From: Pseudorasbora parva
Lineage: Eukaryota > Chordata > Actinopteri > Cypriniformes > Gobionidae
Length of the DNA: 64,000 nucleotides
NCBI RefSeq assembly: GCF_024679245.1
Contig: NC_090184.1
Location: 14,346,144-14,410,143, forward strand
Reading direction: 5' to 3'
In this document: piece after piece, positions 45,737 through 57,389 of the stretch
How positions within the stretch are numbered: the stretch's first letter is position 1
Layout of the letters: each line of letters starts with the position of its first letter
Notes under the pieces: model-generated
The model's database searches: none
The model's input: only the letters and a program-made list of their open reading frames with translations
Told to the model about the DNA's origin: nothing
Program-made: the position numbers and the translations under genes

Positions 45737-46100
45737 GGTTTTCAAGTCTTCCCTTATTTATTATTATTAAAATGTAAATTGTGTGGGGGGTTGTGTGGAT
45801 CTACTGTGTTTGTGGGCCCAGTTTACAGCAGTTAGTTCACCTACAAATGAAAATTAGCCCATGATTTACTCACCCTCAAGTCATCCCAAGTGTATATGAC
45901 ATTCTTTTTTCAAATGAATAAAATCTGAGTTATTTAAATTTATATTAAAAAAGTCCTGGCTCTTCCCAGCTTTAAAATGCCAGTGCCTTGTCGGTCCATA
46001 AAAGTGCATCTAACCATCATATAACTGATCCACACAGTAACTGATCCATAGACTAAAATACTAGCTTTCTGTTTTCAGTGCCACACAAATCACATTGCGC
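45737..46100. other. Older arm fragment plus cyprinid repeat fragment
   Basis: TTTTCAAGTCTTCCCTTATT with AATGTAAATTGTGTGGGGGG continues the arm-like sequence interrupted at 44502. From 45838 there is a fragment (AGTTCACCTACAAATGAAAA, TTTACTCACCCTCAAGTCAT) of the common repeat also seen at 22190 and 58360. Confidence 0.6.
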
Positions 46101-46770
46101 TTAAAGGACAACTCCGGTGAGAAATGACCCTAGGGGTAATTAACAGATGGTTATCGAGTAGATCGTTCTCTGGGATGCGGTTTCATGAAAATCGAATTTA
46201 AAGAGTTTTATCTCTAAACACAGATTAGCTTATAATGTTTGTCTATGGGGCATGGAATAAGTGAAATTAAATCGCTAGTTAATACCACTAACAAGGCTCA
46301 AAATAACCTCACACTAACAAGGCAGCATAATGAGGATCCCTACATGCAAACCGCAGCATTGAGAACTTGTTAGAGTACAAACGGTTTAATAAGAAGATAC
46401 TTTCTAAAGACAGTACATTACACGTTTACAGACTGCAGCCATCTTGGAAAACAGTCTCGACTAGTCGAGCCACGAACGTTGTGCTAAGTGAGCTGATCGA
46501 TAGGAATTAAGTTTGTGAAATCTAATTACATGGACTTTTTTTTCTTTTTTTTTCTCTACTGCGTTCAGTGCTTTCTTCCGGAAACAACGGCCCAAATGAG
46601 ATTCCAAGTCACAGTTCATCACTTAGCACAGCGTTCGTCACTCAAATCTGTTTTTAGAGATAAAACTCTTTACACTTGATTTCCATGAAAACGCATCCCA
46701 GAGAACGATCTACTCGGTAACCATCTGTTAATTACCCCAAGGGTCATTTCTCACCGGAGTTGTACTTTAA
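46101..46770. mobile_element. MITE with ~130-bp TIRs and TTAA target site
   Basis: It is bounded by TTAA (46101-46104 and 46767-46770). The left arm AGGACAACTCCGGTGAGAAA then TGACCC, GGGGTAATTAACAGATGGTT, GTAGATCGTTCTCTGGGATG is mirrored on the right, ending CAGAGAACGATCTACTCGGT, ATTTCTCACCGGAGTTGTAC. The inverted repeats extend inward to TTTTATCTCTAAA. TTAA duplications suggest piggyBac- or Kolobok-type mobilisation. Confidence 0.88.
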
Positions 46771-47212
46771 AGAGTAACCCTTCTTCACCCATGAATCCTT
46801 GACGTATGTGCACAGACAAACGCAGAAGAGAGAAGATAGAGCTAAACAAAACTTAGCGTCAGGGGTTACTCTTTTCATAATAACACTAAAACACAATTTC
46901 TTTCAATAAAAATAGTTTGTTTAGTCTATAAAGTTTAAAATATGGACATTGTTCTTACACAAACGTGCCACTTTGCTTCAGAAGGCTCTTCATTACTCAC
47001 GTGCTATATGGGTGAACACCTAAAGCACACGCCCCAAAAGCTGTATCTCTGACAGTCCACGAATGCTAAACTAAAATGCTAAAATTAATACAAAATTATT
47101 TTTAAAAAAATAGGAAGTATCCCAGTAAACATAGTTGCTTATGTCATAGTAGGTTCAGTTAAGTGAACATACACTTTGAGAAAAAGTAACTTTAAAATTA
47201 TTAACTTATAAA

Positions 47213-47267
<55 letters not shown>

Positions 47268-47458
47268 TTTTTACAGTGAGGACAATACAGTGTTATATTA
47301 CAACTACTGACAGACCATCCTGAAAAGCACTGTTTATTTCATGTGTATCATATCTTTTGTATTTATTTGTGCTTTCACCTGTAATGTGTTTGGGCTAGTG
47401 GTTTAGATGTGCTCTTGAAATTGGAATAGAGAATAGTGTGTGTGTTGAGTTTGCTGCT
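46771..47458. other. Spacer inside the palindrome core
   Basis: Unassigned AT-rich DNA with a short (TA)n-(T)n run at 47220-47273. Confidence 0.5.
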
Positions 47459-47690
47459 CAACCCCCCACCAGTAATTTACATTTCAATGCATGAAGACTC
47501 TCACAGGTGATACAAAGAAGCTCACTGCTGTTACCTGTGTCCAGACCAAATACACTGCCAAAAATAAATTGAAATTACATGATGAAATGAAATTACAATC
47601 GCTAGGACACATTTCCCAATATTTAGGAGAACTGAGTGAGGAGTTTAAAAATTTGCTAACCAACTTTCAGCTTCACAGCAGTTAATTTTA
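47459..47690 (+). repeat. Older, diverged copy of the inverted arm (left-type orientation)
   Basis: CAACCCCCCACCAGTAATTT, ACAATCGCTAGGACACATTT, CCAACTTTCAGCTTCACAGC and CAGTTAATTTTAC parallel the left arm (43619-44018) in the same order but with many differences. With the arm fragment at 44480-44502/45737-45800, which is in the opposite orientation, it forms an inner, older inverted pair. Confidence 0.65.
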
Positions 47691-48245
47691 CTTTTACAAA
47701 TCAACTCATTCTTCCAGAGCACTAGCAGCGCAGGTTTACATCAACACTAACATCAGGAACATTATACAATTAAAATGTCTTTACAAAACTAGAATGACAC
47801 TCTCTACTGCTCATAATTCACTGCATGCTTACAGTACAGTACAACATTATTCCTAAGTTTCCTCTTTTGAATGGATGGTAATGGACTAACACTGGTGTTG
47901 GTGTTCAGTTTCATCAAAGTTGCTTTGATAGTGTTTGATTTTTTTAGCAGGATAAATTGCATTACAATATTACTGTATACATGTTGTAAATTGCTGTCTC
48001 ATTCAGTTTTGTATTATGTTATTGTTTTGTCCATAAGTTTAACACTTTTGAAAACAGCATGTAAGGATGTGCGAATTGGCCTGTGTAGAACAAAGATTTG
48101 ATTGTGTTTGTGTCAAAGTGAGAAAAGATTTCAGGTAAATTGAAAGATGTTGCCATTGAATGCATTTTTTGCTAAAGCAATGTTGATCCACAGTTAAGCT
48201 GTGATATAAAATGTTCTTTTACAAAACATTTCTCAATAATAAACA
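47691..48245. other. Core sequence next to the right arm
   Basis: AT-rich DNA without a protein-like frame. I recognise no family. It is not mirrored next to the left arm. Confidence 0.5.
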
Positions 48246-48654
48246 CACTTTTTCAACTTTTTCAACTCTTCACACAGTGATCACAACTTCAGTCTGTGCA
48301 AGCTAAACTGTGGATCATTGGCACTTGATTTGAGACATGAATTAAGCGTTTTGTTGGTTTTTGTGGATTTTGAATGTGAAATAACTGATGTGAAGCAGAA
48401 AGTTGGTTTGGAGAACTGTGTGAAGGATTTTGAAAATGACCAAAGTATTGAGAAATGTGGCCTAGCGATTGTAAAAACTGTAATTTAGTTTAATTTGGCA
48501 GGGCAAATCCCAGCATCTTCTCTAGTTTATTTGAGAAGGGTTCTGCCACATTGGTAGTTTGAGCTCTATTGGCCTGTGGTTCACAAACTGGTTTTTCAAG
48601 TCTCCCTTATTGAAATGTAAATTGTGAGTGGGGGGTTGTGGGGGTTGAGGAGAG
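48246..48654 (-). repeat. Unique-sequence inverted arm, right copy
   Basis: Reverse-complement partner of 43619-44018 with only scattered differences and a 12-bp duplication at its start (CTTTTTCAACTTTTTCAACT). Confidence 0.95.
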
Positions 48655-50522
48655 AAACACACAGGCGTCGTGATTTACTATCTAACAGGGGACCTGAGTC
48701 AGTGTGTGTGTAACGTAATCACTATTCAATAATGACCTGCATTTAATACATTAGAGAGCTATTTCTGCTTGATTTAACCCTTTAAACTCAGTTATTGCTG
48801 TAAAAACTCTAAATCTTTACAGTGTGTTTGTGATGATAAGAAATGTCACAGCAAACACACAGGCGTCGTGATTTACTATCTAACAGGGGACCTGAGTGAG
48901 TGTGTGTGTAACATAATCACTATTCAATAATGACCTGCAATTAATACATTAGAGAGCTATTTCTGCTTGATTTAACCCTTTAAACTCAGATATTGCTGTA
49001 AAAACTCTAAATCTTTACAGTGTGTTTGTGATGATAAGAAATGTCACAGCAAACACACAGGCGTCGTGATTTACTATCTAACAGGGGACCTGAGTCAGTG
49101 TGTGTGTAACATATTCACTATTCAATAATGACCGGCAATTAATACATTAGAGAGCTATCTCTGCTTGATTTAACCCTTTAAACTCAGGTATTGCTGTAAA
49201 AACTCTAAATCTTTGCAGTGTGTTTGTGATGATAAAAAATGACACAGCAAACACACAGGCGTCGTGATTTACTATCTAACAGGGGACCTGAGTGAGTGTG
49301 TGTGTAACGTAATCACTATTCAATAATGACCTGCAATTAATACATTAGAGAGCTATTTCTGCTTGATTTAACCCTTTAAACTCAGTTATTGCTGTAAAAA
49401 CTCTAAATCTTTACAGTGTGTTTGTGATGATAAGAAATGTCACAGCAAACACACAGGCGTCGTGATTTACTATCTAACAGGGGACCTGAGTGAGTGTGTG
49501 TGTAACATAATCACTATTCAATAATGACCGGCAATTAATACATTAGAGAGCTATTTCTGCTTGATTTAACCCTTTAAACTCAGGTATTGCTGTAAAAACT
49601 CTAAATCTTTACAGTGTGTTTGTGATGATAAGAAATGTCACAGCAAACACACAGGCGTCGTGATTTACTATCTAACAGGGGACCTGAGTCAGTGTGTGTG
49701 TAACAATCACTATTCAATAATGACCTGCAATTAATACATTAGAGAGCTATTTCTGCTTGATTTAACTCTTTAAACTCAGCTATTGCTGTAAAAACTCTAA
49801 ATCTTTGCAGTGTGTTTATGACAGCAAGAAATGTCACAGCAAACACACAGGCGTCGTGATTTACTATCTAACAGGGGACCTGAGTCAGTGTGTGTGTAAC
49901 GTAGTCACTATTCAATAATTACCTGCAATTAATACATTAGAGAGCTATCTCTGCTTGATTTAACCCTTTAAGCTCAGGTATTGCTGTAAAAACTCTAAAT
50001 CTTTGCAGTGTGTTTGTGATGATAAGAAATGTCACAGCAAACACACAGGCGTCGTGATTTACTATCTAACAGGGGACCTGAGTCAGTGTGTGTGTAACAT
50101 ATTCACTATTCAATAATGACCAGCAATTAATACATTAGAGAGCTATTTCTGCTTGATTTAACCCTTTAAACTCAGTTATTGCTGTAAAAACTCTAAATCT
50201 TTACAGTGTGTTTGTGATGATAAGAAATGTCACAGCAAACACACAGGCGTCGTGATTTACTATCTAACAGGGGACCTGAGTCAGTGTGTGTGTAACATAT
50301 TCACTATTCAATAATGACCTGCAATTAATACATTAGAGAGCTATTTCTGCTTGATTTAACCCTTTAAACTCAGGTATTGCTGTAAAAACTCTAAATCTTT
50401 ACAGTGTGTTTGTGATGATAAGAAATGTCACAGCAAACACACAGGCGTCGTGATTTACTATCTAACAGGGGACCTGAGTGAGTGTGTGTGTAACGTAGTC
50501 ACTATTCAATAATTACCTGCAA
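48655..50522 (-). repeat. ~198-bp satellite array, right arm, inverted (about 9.5 units)
   Basis: Same unit as the left array on the opposite strand. The motif CAGGGGACCTGAGT recurs ten times (48686, 48884, 49082, 49280, 49479, 49677, 49872, 50070, 50269, 50466), spacing 195-199 bp. The last unit is cut off after GTAGTCACTATTCAATAATT. Copy number and variants differ from the left arm, so the two arms evolved separately after inversion. Confidence 0.97.
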
Positions 50523-51060
50523 TATTCAATAATGTAAATACATTGGTGTACCTGACAATAATCTTAAATGAGAGATGTGGACTGATCATATACTGTAATT
50601 ATGAAGACACAACAGAGAATGAATTTCTTAAAGAAATGACTTTTCTGTAATGTATTAGGTATTATGTCTAAGGTATATTGTGTTTGTGTGTGTGTGTGTG
50701 TGTGCCTATTGTGTTACCAGATGCCTGTGTAAACAAGTTAACTTATTTTAATGTGTTGACTAACATACTAAAGCACAAGAAGACTTGTGGACTAACTAAG
50801 TGTAGTGTGTTACTTGATGTTACATCTTGTAACTTTATTGCGACTGTGTAATAAATATATTTAAAAATAAATTAAAGTATTAAAGTATATTTTAGGTTAC
50901 AAATAAATACTTCTCAGTACATTCAAAAGAACACAGTTATTATAAAAAGACATATTATTACTTGACACATTATATAGTCTGTACAAAGCTTAACTGCATT
51001 TATGTTATTTATTTGTAAAGACATGTAATGGTGGAGATGGCATATATATATGCCAAATGC

Positions 51061-51099
<39 letters not shown>

Positions 51100-51157
51100 A
51101 AATGAAGACAGACTTGACTGCCAGCTCACTTCACATTCACACACAGCTCCACTGCAG
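50523..51157. other. Spacer right of the satellite array
   Basis: AT-rich DNA with (GT)n at about 50684-50704 and TA-rich runs at 51056-51099. No gene is visible. Confidence 0.5.
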
Positions 51158-51437
51158 ACTAATGGAGGTCCCCTGTTGGATAGGTAGACATCGGTCACAC
51201 ACAAACACACACAGCTCCATTAGAGTCTATGGAGGTCCCCTGTTGGATAGGTAGACATCGTTCAGGTCCCCTCTTGGCATATTTTTAAAAAAATAAAAAA
51301 ATGCTTATTTGAAGTTATATTATGAATAAGGACCTTAAAAGAAAATTTTGTATGTGATTTTTGTTTCTTCAAAATGACTAGAAACACAGGTCCCCTCTTG
51401 GATAGTGTAGAGTGATAGTCCCCTCTTGGTAATATAG

Positions 51438-51469
<32 letters not shown>

Positions 51470-51470
51470 T
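51158..51470. repeat. Outer right flank of the palindromic structure (GGTCCCCTGTTGG modules)
   Basis: Two ~70-bp tandem copies contain GGAGGTCCCCTGTTGGATAG then GTAGACATCG (51165, 51230). Then come CAGGTCCCCTCTTGG, CAGGTCCCCTCTTGGATAG and AGTCCCCTCTTGG modules, ending in a (GT)n run at about 51442-51468. This mirrors 39893-40460, where (GT)n and AACAGGGGACC modules occur in reverse. Confidence 0.75.
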
Positions 51471-51484
51471 AAAGGGGTCCACAG

Positions 51485-53520
51485 TAGTGTTGTAGTCAAG
51501 ACCACGTTAACCGAGACCAAGACCAACCTGTGCCGAGAACAAGACCAAGACCCAAGGCAGGGTGAGACCGCGTCAAGACCAAGACCAGATCAGTACTCCT
51601 TAAATTCATCTTAAAGATCCAATCATCCCCAGCTGTTACCAATCAAACCGCTGGGAATAAAATTCATGGCACAAAAGTAACATCTGAATTGGTACAATTA
51701 CTCCTAATTTAACATTAAAAGTAACATAATTTAACATTCACAGAATCATTTATTCAACCGATTTGTTCAAAGCAGCTGCTTCATTTAATAACGAAAAGTT
51801 GCCGAATTAGCAAAGACAGTTTAAAATGTGTCATTTAATATGGACCTCTTGTTTATTGAATGTTTGTATGAATCAATATAATTTGCAATCATGCTTATAT
51901 TCATAAGAAAAACAGCTCTCTTGCTCTTGTGATATTGTTTAATTATGTACTTTGTTGTTACATTTTGAGCATTTTTGAGACACTGCATTGCTTTTAACCA
52001 AGCAGCACAATATCAAAAGACATCAGATTAAAAGTTATTAAAGGGGGGGTGAAATGCTGTTTCATGCATACTGAGCTTTTTACACCTTTAAAGACTTGGA
52101 TTCCCATCCTAAACATAGACAAAGTTTCAAAAACTAATGTTGGACGTTTGATGGAGTATTTCTGTGTTAAAAATACTCCTTCCGGTTTCTCACAAGTTTC
52201 GGCGAGTTTTTTTCGAGTACGGGTCTACTTGACGTTAAATAGATCGGAAGGTCCTTGTATGGGCTGTACGGGCTCTTCTCCCGGAAGGGTGCGCGCGTGT
52301 GACTAGAGGGAGAGAGAGGAAATGCACGCTGTAAACAGTCTCTCAGGTGCAGATCCAGTCGTCCGTGAACACTTATGACGCGCCGCGCTCCACTTTATTG
52401 CTATGGGTGACGTCGAGCGACTTCAACGCTTCAGCACAGCATTCCGGGAAGGCAGCGCTGCATTTGAACCGATTTGAACGCAGAAATGACGGGAAGCTTC
52501 AAGGCATCGCTTCAGTCGCGTCGCAAAGTGGATTTCCACGGTCACTGCTGTCACAGGACTTCACCAAATCATACCAAAGAAGTGTGTTTTTGACAGAGCT
52601 TTCCCAGCGATAAAGGTTCGGTCCTTCTTTGGAAGCAGCCGGTGAGTAAATCAACTTCAAATGTCTCTGCTATTGGCTACCGTCGCATGAGTAAACATCA
52701 GTAAACGATACGATCGCGTGCTTCGTCATTCAAATGCACTAACCGACTCCATTGTTGTTCTGTATAACGTTACACTTGTCTGACGTGCAAAACCGTTTTG
52801 CTTGCTTCCTCTAAGGTCTAGTCACATACAATAGTCCATAAACCGAATCATGTCCTCATAAACTGTGCGTAAAGACACACAAAGGCCCCTAAATACAGTA
52901 CATACCACAGAGACGGACATCCTGATTTTGCTGTTTCTCCTGTTCAATTTATTTCTGCCTCAGATTTGATTCTGGATCATTATCTGTATTAGTTGAGATA
53001 GCCATGGGTTTCTCCACGCTTGAGGACGTCACCGCTTTGTGCACATTCGTCATTCTTTAGCTCCGCCCACACGATACGCCTCCAGGCGCTCAGTTTTTTC
53101 TGGAAAGACTCGGTACAGCCCATATTTCTTTTATAAATATAATAAAACTAAAGACTTTTCGGAGATATGAAGGATGCAATACTACTCTATAGGTACTCAA
53201 GATTGACATGAGATTGACTGAAACTGAGTGTTTCACCCCCCCTTTAACTGCATTTTAAGCAGTAACTTTTACATCAAATCACATGAATGATGTTAAATCT
53301 TAAATCAGACCGATAAATCAGATCAAATATGCACCAGTAATTTAGTGATATCCTTGCAGGTCTTGACTGGTCTTGAGATAAAATCCTGAGTCCTCTAATC
53401 CCGAGACCAAGACAAGGCCGAGTACAAATGCGGTCGAGACTGAGACAAGACCAAGACCTTCAAAAAATGGTCTTAAGACCAGTCTCAAGACCAAGACCAG
53501 TCTCAAGTACTACAACACTA
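51485..53520. mobile_element. hAT-type non-autonomous transposon with 8-bp target duplication, interrupted
   Basis: The termini are TAGTGTTGTAGTCAAGACCA and its counterpart CTCAAGTACTACAACACTA. The first 12 bp are perfectly inverted. GTCCACAG flanks both ends (51477-51484, 53521-53528), an exact 8-bp duplication as expected of hAT elements. The subterminal regions are rich in CAAGACCAAGACC/GGTCTTGG repeats. The element is split by the TTAA element at 52038-53247. Confidence 0.88.
52038..53247. mobile_element. TTAA-bounded non-autonomous element with AGGGGGGGTGAAA termini
   Basis: TTAA (52038-52041) precedes AGGGGGGGTGAAATGCTG. The right end AGTGTTTCACCCCCCCT is followed by TTAA (53244-53247). 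The G7/C7 TIR and TTAA site fit piggyBac/Kolobok-type elements. The 1.2-kb interior is GC-richer in the middle (52180-52520) but encodes no recognised protein. Confidence 0.88.
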
Positions 53521-53528
53521 GTCCACAG

Positions 53529-54632
53529 TGCAAACAACCAGCATATATAATGGTAAAAATCCACCAAATACTTTTTTAATAATCCCTATCAGTCGTTATC
53601 AGAGGGTTCGATCGGAACTACAAACGCGGATAAAAAGTTTTAAAAACTACAAACATGACGGTTGTGCAGGTCCAACAGTTAAGTAGAGAGGTTTAGATAA
53701 AGGGGTTTGAGTAATAAATGGTCAGTATTTGACCTGACAAAAAAACATATATTCAATGTTATCCACAATATTTCCCCTGCAGCAGCACTCTGAGCACTGA
53801 CACATTTGGCCATTAACTTTTAAATGCGTCATTATATTTAAACTACAGACACATAAAAAGTCTCTACATTAAAGACACAAATGGCAGATCAACTTTCTAC
53901 TACATTTCTCTCCACGTGGAGGATTTTATCTGTGATGATGATTGACAGGGCAGTTTAAATGGTGACGGGATGCTTGTAACTAAGCGACAGAGTCTATTAT
54001 AGATGACGAAGTATATCTCAAAGCTTGCATACTCTTCTGCTACACACTCAAAAGTAGACTATGTATGATTTCTTCACAAAAAGAGTACATCATTTTAGGT
54101 CATAGTAAAATTAGGGGGATGCCATATCATCTAACTGACGAAAATAACCGTCAATGTTACAGTCAAATATTGTGCTGCAAACATCAATAACAGCTTTAAG
54201 TTGTTATTGTTATGTCAGTTGTCATGAGGGCTGACCTCTTGTAACCAAGTAGCTCCCTTTTTATTTACTGAATCGTCATCGGTGGCTGAAATGCTGATCT
54301 TCGTGTATACTGTGAGACAGGTGCTGTTGTTGTGCGTGCTAGGGAATGTAGTAGATGTGCCATATGTAATTGCATCGTTATAATCATTGATACTGCAATA
54401 AAAATGTATACCGTGTATTATTGTGGATGGTAAATTCCACAGCTGCATCCATTTTTGTAATGTACAAAATCTGCTTCACCGTCCCTGTGCTGAAACAAAA
54501 ATGTTTCTCATTACAGTCAGTAACAAATCAAATGGAAATAACTAACACACAAAATAAAGGAACAGAAAGGATAAAGTAGATGGAGCAATGTTTGAAACTG
54601 TACAAAATAAGTCATGTATGTCAGGTGGTTAA
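53529..54632. other. Gene-free interval
   Basis: AT-rich DNA. No exon, RNA gene or delimited element was recognised. Confidence 0.5.
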
Positions 54633-55020
54633 ACACACTAGATGGTATAGGATGCTCCTGTGTTTTCTCTAATGTATGTTCAACACACTCGACTGTATAG
54701 GATGCTCCTGTGTTTTCTCTAATGTATGTTCAACACACTCGACTGTATAGGATGCTCCTGTGTTTTCTCTAATGTATGTTTAACACACTCGACTGTATAG
54801 GATGCCCCTGTGTTTTCTCTAATGTATGTTTAACACACTAGACTGTATAGGATGCTCCTGTGTTTTCTATAATGTTCAACACACTCGACTGTATAGGATG
54901 CGCCTGTGTTTTCTCTAATGTATGTTCAACACACTCGACTGTATAGGATGCTCCTGTGTTTTCTCTAATGTATGTTCAACACACTAGACTGTATAGGATG
55001 CCCCTGTGTTTTCTGTAATG
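54633..55020. repeat. 50-bp minisatellite, nearly 8 units
   Basis: Unit ACACACTCGACTGTATAGGA, TGCTCCTGTGTTTTCTCTAA, TGTATGTTCA. One unit near 54870 lacks 5 bp. Variants alternate ACTAGA/CTCGAC and GCTCC/GCCCC/GCGCC. Confidence 0.95.
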
Positions 55021-55990
55021 AAGAAGCATCAGTTAAACTACTGATAAGTACACATGCTAAACCAAAATGGGTGTTTACCAGTCAGTGGACAATTTCAAAC
55101 TACAATAGATGTTTTTCAACCATTTTTTTCAACAGACTTGCTAAACTCGTGAAAGGCCAGCCCTAAACCAAGCCCACGGTGGATCAGAGCAAATCAGGTA
55201 AAGTGGCTGAAAATGCCCATTGTGGTTTGAAAACGCTCCACTGATAGGGAAACACCCACTGGTGTTCTGCAGAGATACACACCTGCATGAGCTTCTGCTC
55301 ATCAACTATAAATCACTCGCCCAATTCGCCTTTTTATAGAGGTGGGCGATATAGCCTCAAAATTATATCACGATATTTCAAGAATATGCAATAACGATAT
55401 TTATGACGATATAGAAACACATTTGGAATAAAGTTGTATTGGTTATTGCAGACGCATTTATTAGTGCAAACAAAATGAAGGGCATTGTCCATCCTTTTCC
55501 AATAAGCTACTGTCATTAATAAGAGAATATTTAATTCAAAGTTTAAATGTATTGTTATAAGGTGGCAACTGCATCATCACACACAGCACAAGTCAAATGA
55601 AAGCAAAGTAGTACAAGTTATTAGTGTTTTCACTGGAAATCTTAAGTTAAACTATAACATTTTAGTTTAACAGTACCCTAACTAAAGTAATTAATGCCAA
55701 GGTCTGTCTGAATGTTCGGTTCTGATTGGCTGGAAGGTATGCAGTTCTATTGTTTAATGCACGGGTAGTGCCAGGTGAGAAGAATCATCTATATTAATGT
55801 GCTGTTTTTTTCATTATGAAGCGCGTGCGCGCACAATCAGGAGCAAAGAAACTTGTTATCAATGCCGCCCCACAACTTTTGGCAATACAATAGCTAAGCT
55901 ACTATATCACTACATTATATTTCTTAGCAATGATGGGATTACATCGCTGTTTTTAAGTAATAAACGCACATGCAATCCCCAGCAAGCAAT
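55021..55990. other. Gene-free interval with a GGGCGATATAG-type MITE fragment
   Basis: At 55340-55420, GTGGGCGATATAGCCTCAAA, TATATCACGATATTTC and TATTTATGACGATATAGAAA are typical of a fish MITE whose other end is not visible. No gene is supported. Confidence 0.5.
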
Positions 55991-56695
55991 AGCTGCTGGT
56001 GTTGGTCCACTGTGTTTTATCAAGGGCAGGGTCAATGCAGCTAGCTATCAGGAGATTTTGGAGCACTTCATGCTTCCATCTGCTGAAAAGCTTTATGGAG
56101 ATGATTTCGTTTTTCAGCACGACCTGGCAACTGCTCACAGTGCCAAAACCACTGGTAAATGGTTTACTGATTACTGGTATTACTGTGCTTCAATTGGCCT
56201 GCCAACTGTCCTGACCTGAACCCCATAGAGAATCTGTGGGATATTGTGAAGAGAAAGTTGAGAGACGCAAGACCCAACACTCTGGATGAGCTTAAGGCCG
56301 CTATCGAAGCATCCTGGGCCTCCATAACACCTCAGCAGTGCCACAGGCTGATCGCCTCCACGCCACGCCGCATTGAAGCAGTCATTTCTGCAAAAGGATT
56401 CACGACCGAGTATTGAGTGCATAACTGAACATAATTATTTGAAGGTTGACTCTTTTTGTATTAAAAACACTTTTCTTTTATTGGTCGGATGAAATATGCT
56501 AATTTTTGGAGATTTTGGGTTTTATGAGCTGTATGCCAAATTCATCAGTATTAAAACAATAAAAGACCTGAAATATTTCAGTTGGTGCGCAATGAATCTA
56601 AAAAATATGAAAGTTTAGTTTTTTTCATTACATTATGGAAAATAATGAACTTTATCTCAATATGTTTTGAGAAGGACCTGTATATCTCATTTAGG
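55991..56695 (+). pseudogene. 3' half of a Tc1-like transposase with 3' terminal region
   Basis: Begins abruptly within the catalytic core (AGVGPLCFIKGRVNAASYQE), contains the second Asp (VFQHDLATAH), then, in a shifted frame, PDLNPIENLW with the catalytic Glu and the C-terminal sequence up to a stop near 56416. The 3' flank and terminal motif (TGAGAAGGACCTGTATAT) follow. The N-terminal half and first Asp are absent and there is a frameshift near 56170. Same family as 36483-37330; there the C-terminal part is missing, so the two copies are truncated in opposite ways. Confidence 0.88.
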
Positions 56696-57389
56696 TATGA
56701 CTTTGTCAAAGAAGTTCCTTAGTTACTATGCAACTATGCTCAGTAGTAGTTAACCAAAGGGCAATCAATCTTAGTTTTCCAATTGAAATTAAATGACCTT
56801 TTTATGTAACTGACTTAAATAAGTTATTACCAGGCTTGGGGGAAAAATAATTCTTGACTACCTATTAAGACTAAGAAGACTACCTTTAAGACTACCTTTT
56901 AAGAAGTTTTTCAACCAACCCCGGATGTCTTAAATTTTATAATAGGATAAACTTACATTTTACATTTTTACTAATATTGTAAATACTAAAACTATCATTC
57001 AAAAAGCATTATGTGTTTCAGAATATCAAGGGTTATTTATTAAAATTGATCTTCAGTGCCCAGAAATTAATATGCAGTGCTTATTCCAAACAATGTTCAG
57101 ACAAGTGTATGGTGTTTAGTCTAGATAAATTACTTATTTATAACAAATGTAATACTATAGTGTACAAGTGCTTCATGGTTGCTGCTTAACTTTTTTGTTC
57201 TTCATTTAACATTACAACCCATGTTGCATGCATGTAAACATAGGTTGTTTTGTTCTTTGCATGTATTGTGCTTGTTTGAAATGGCATGGATGAATCACAT
57301 ATAAGCTACCTAGATGGGGGGAAAAAACCTTTAACAAGTCAAATGTTTCTGCGAGACATAAATGAGGATACATTAACATTACAATGGAG
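56696..57389. other. Gene-free interval
   Basis: AT-rich DNA, nothing recognised. Confidence 0.5.

Noticed and set aside
41204..50522. CRISPR-like regularly spaced repeats
   Set aside because: Units are contiguous 198-bp tandem copies without unique spacers, in vertebrate DNA; this is satellite DNA.
41204..50522. Palindrome as an assembly duplication error
   Set aside because: The arms differ in unit number, unit variants and a 12-bp duplication, so they are not one sequence placed twice; long reads would still be needed for proof.
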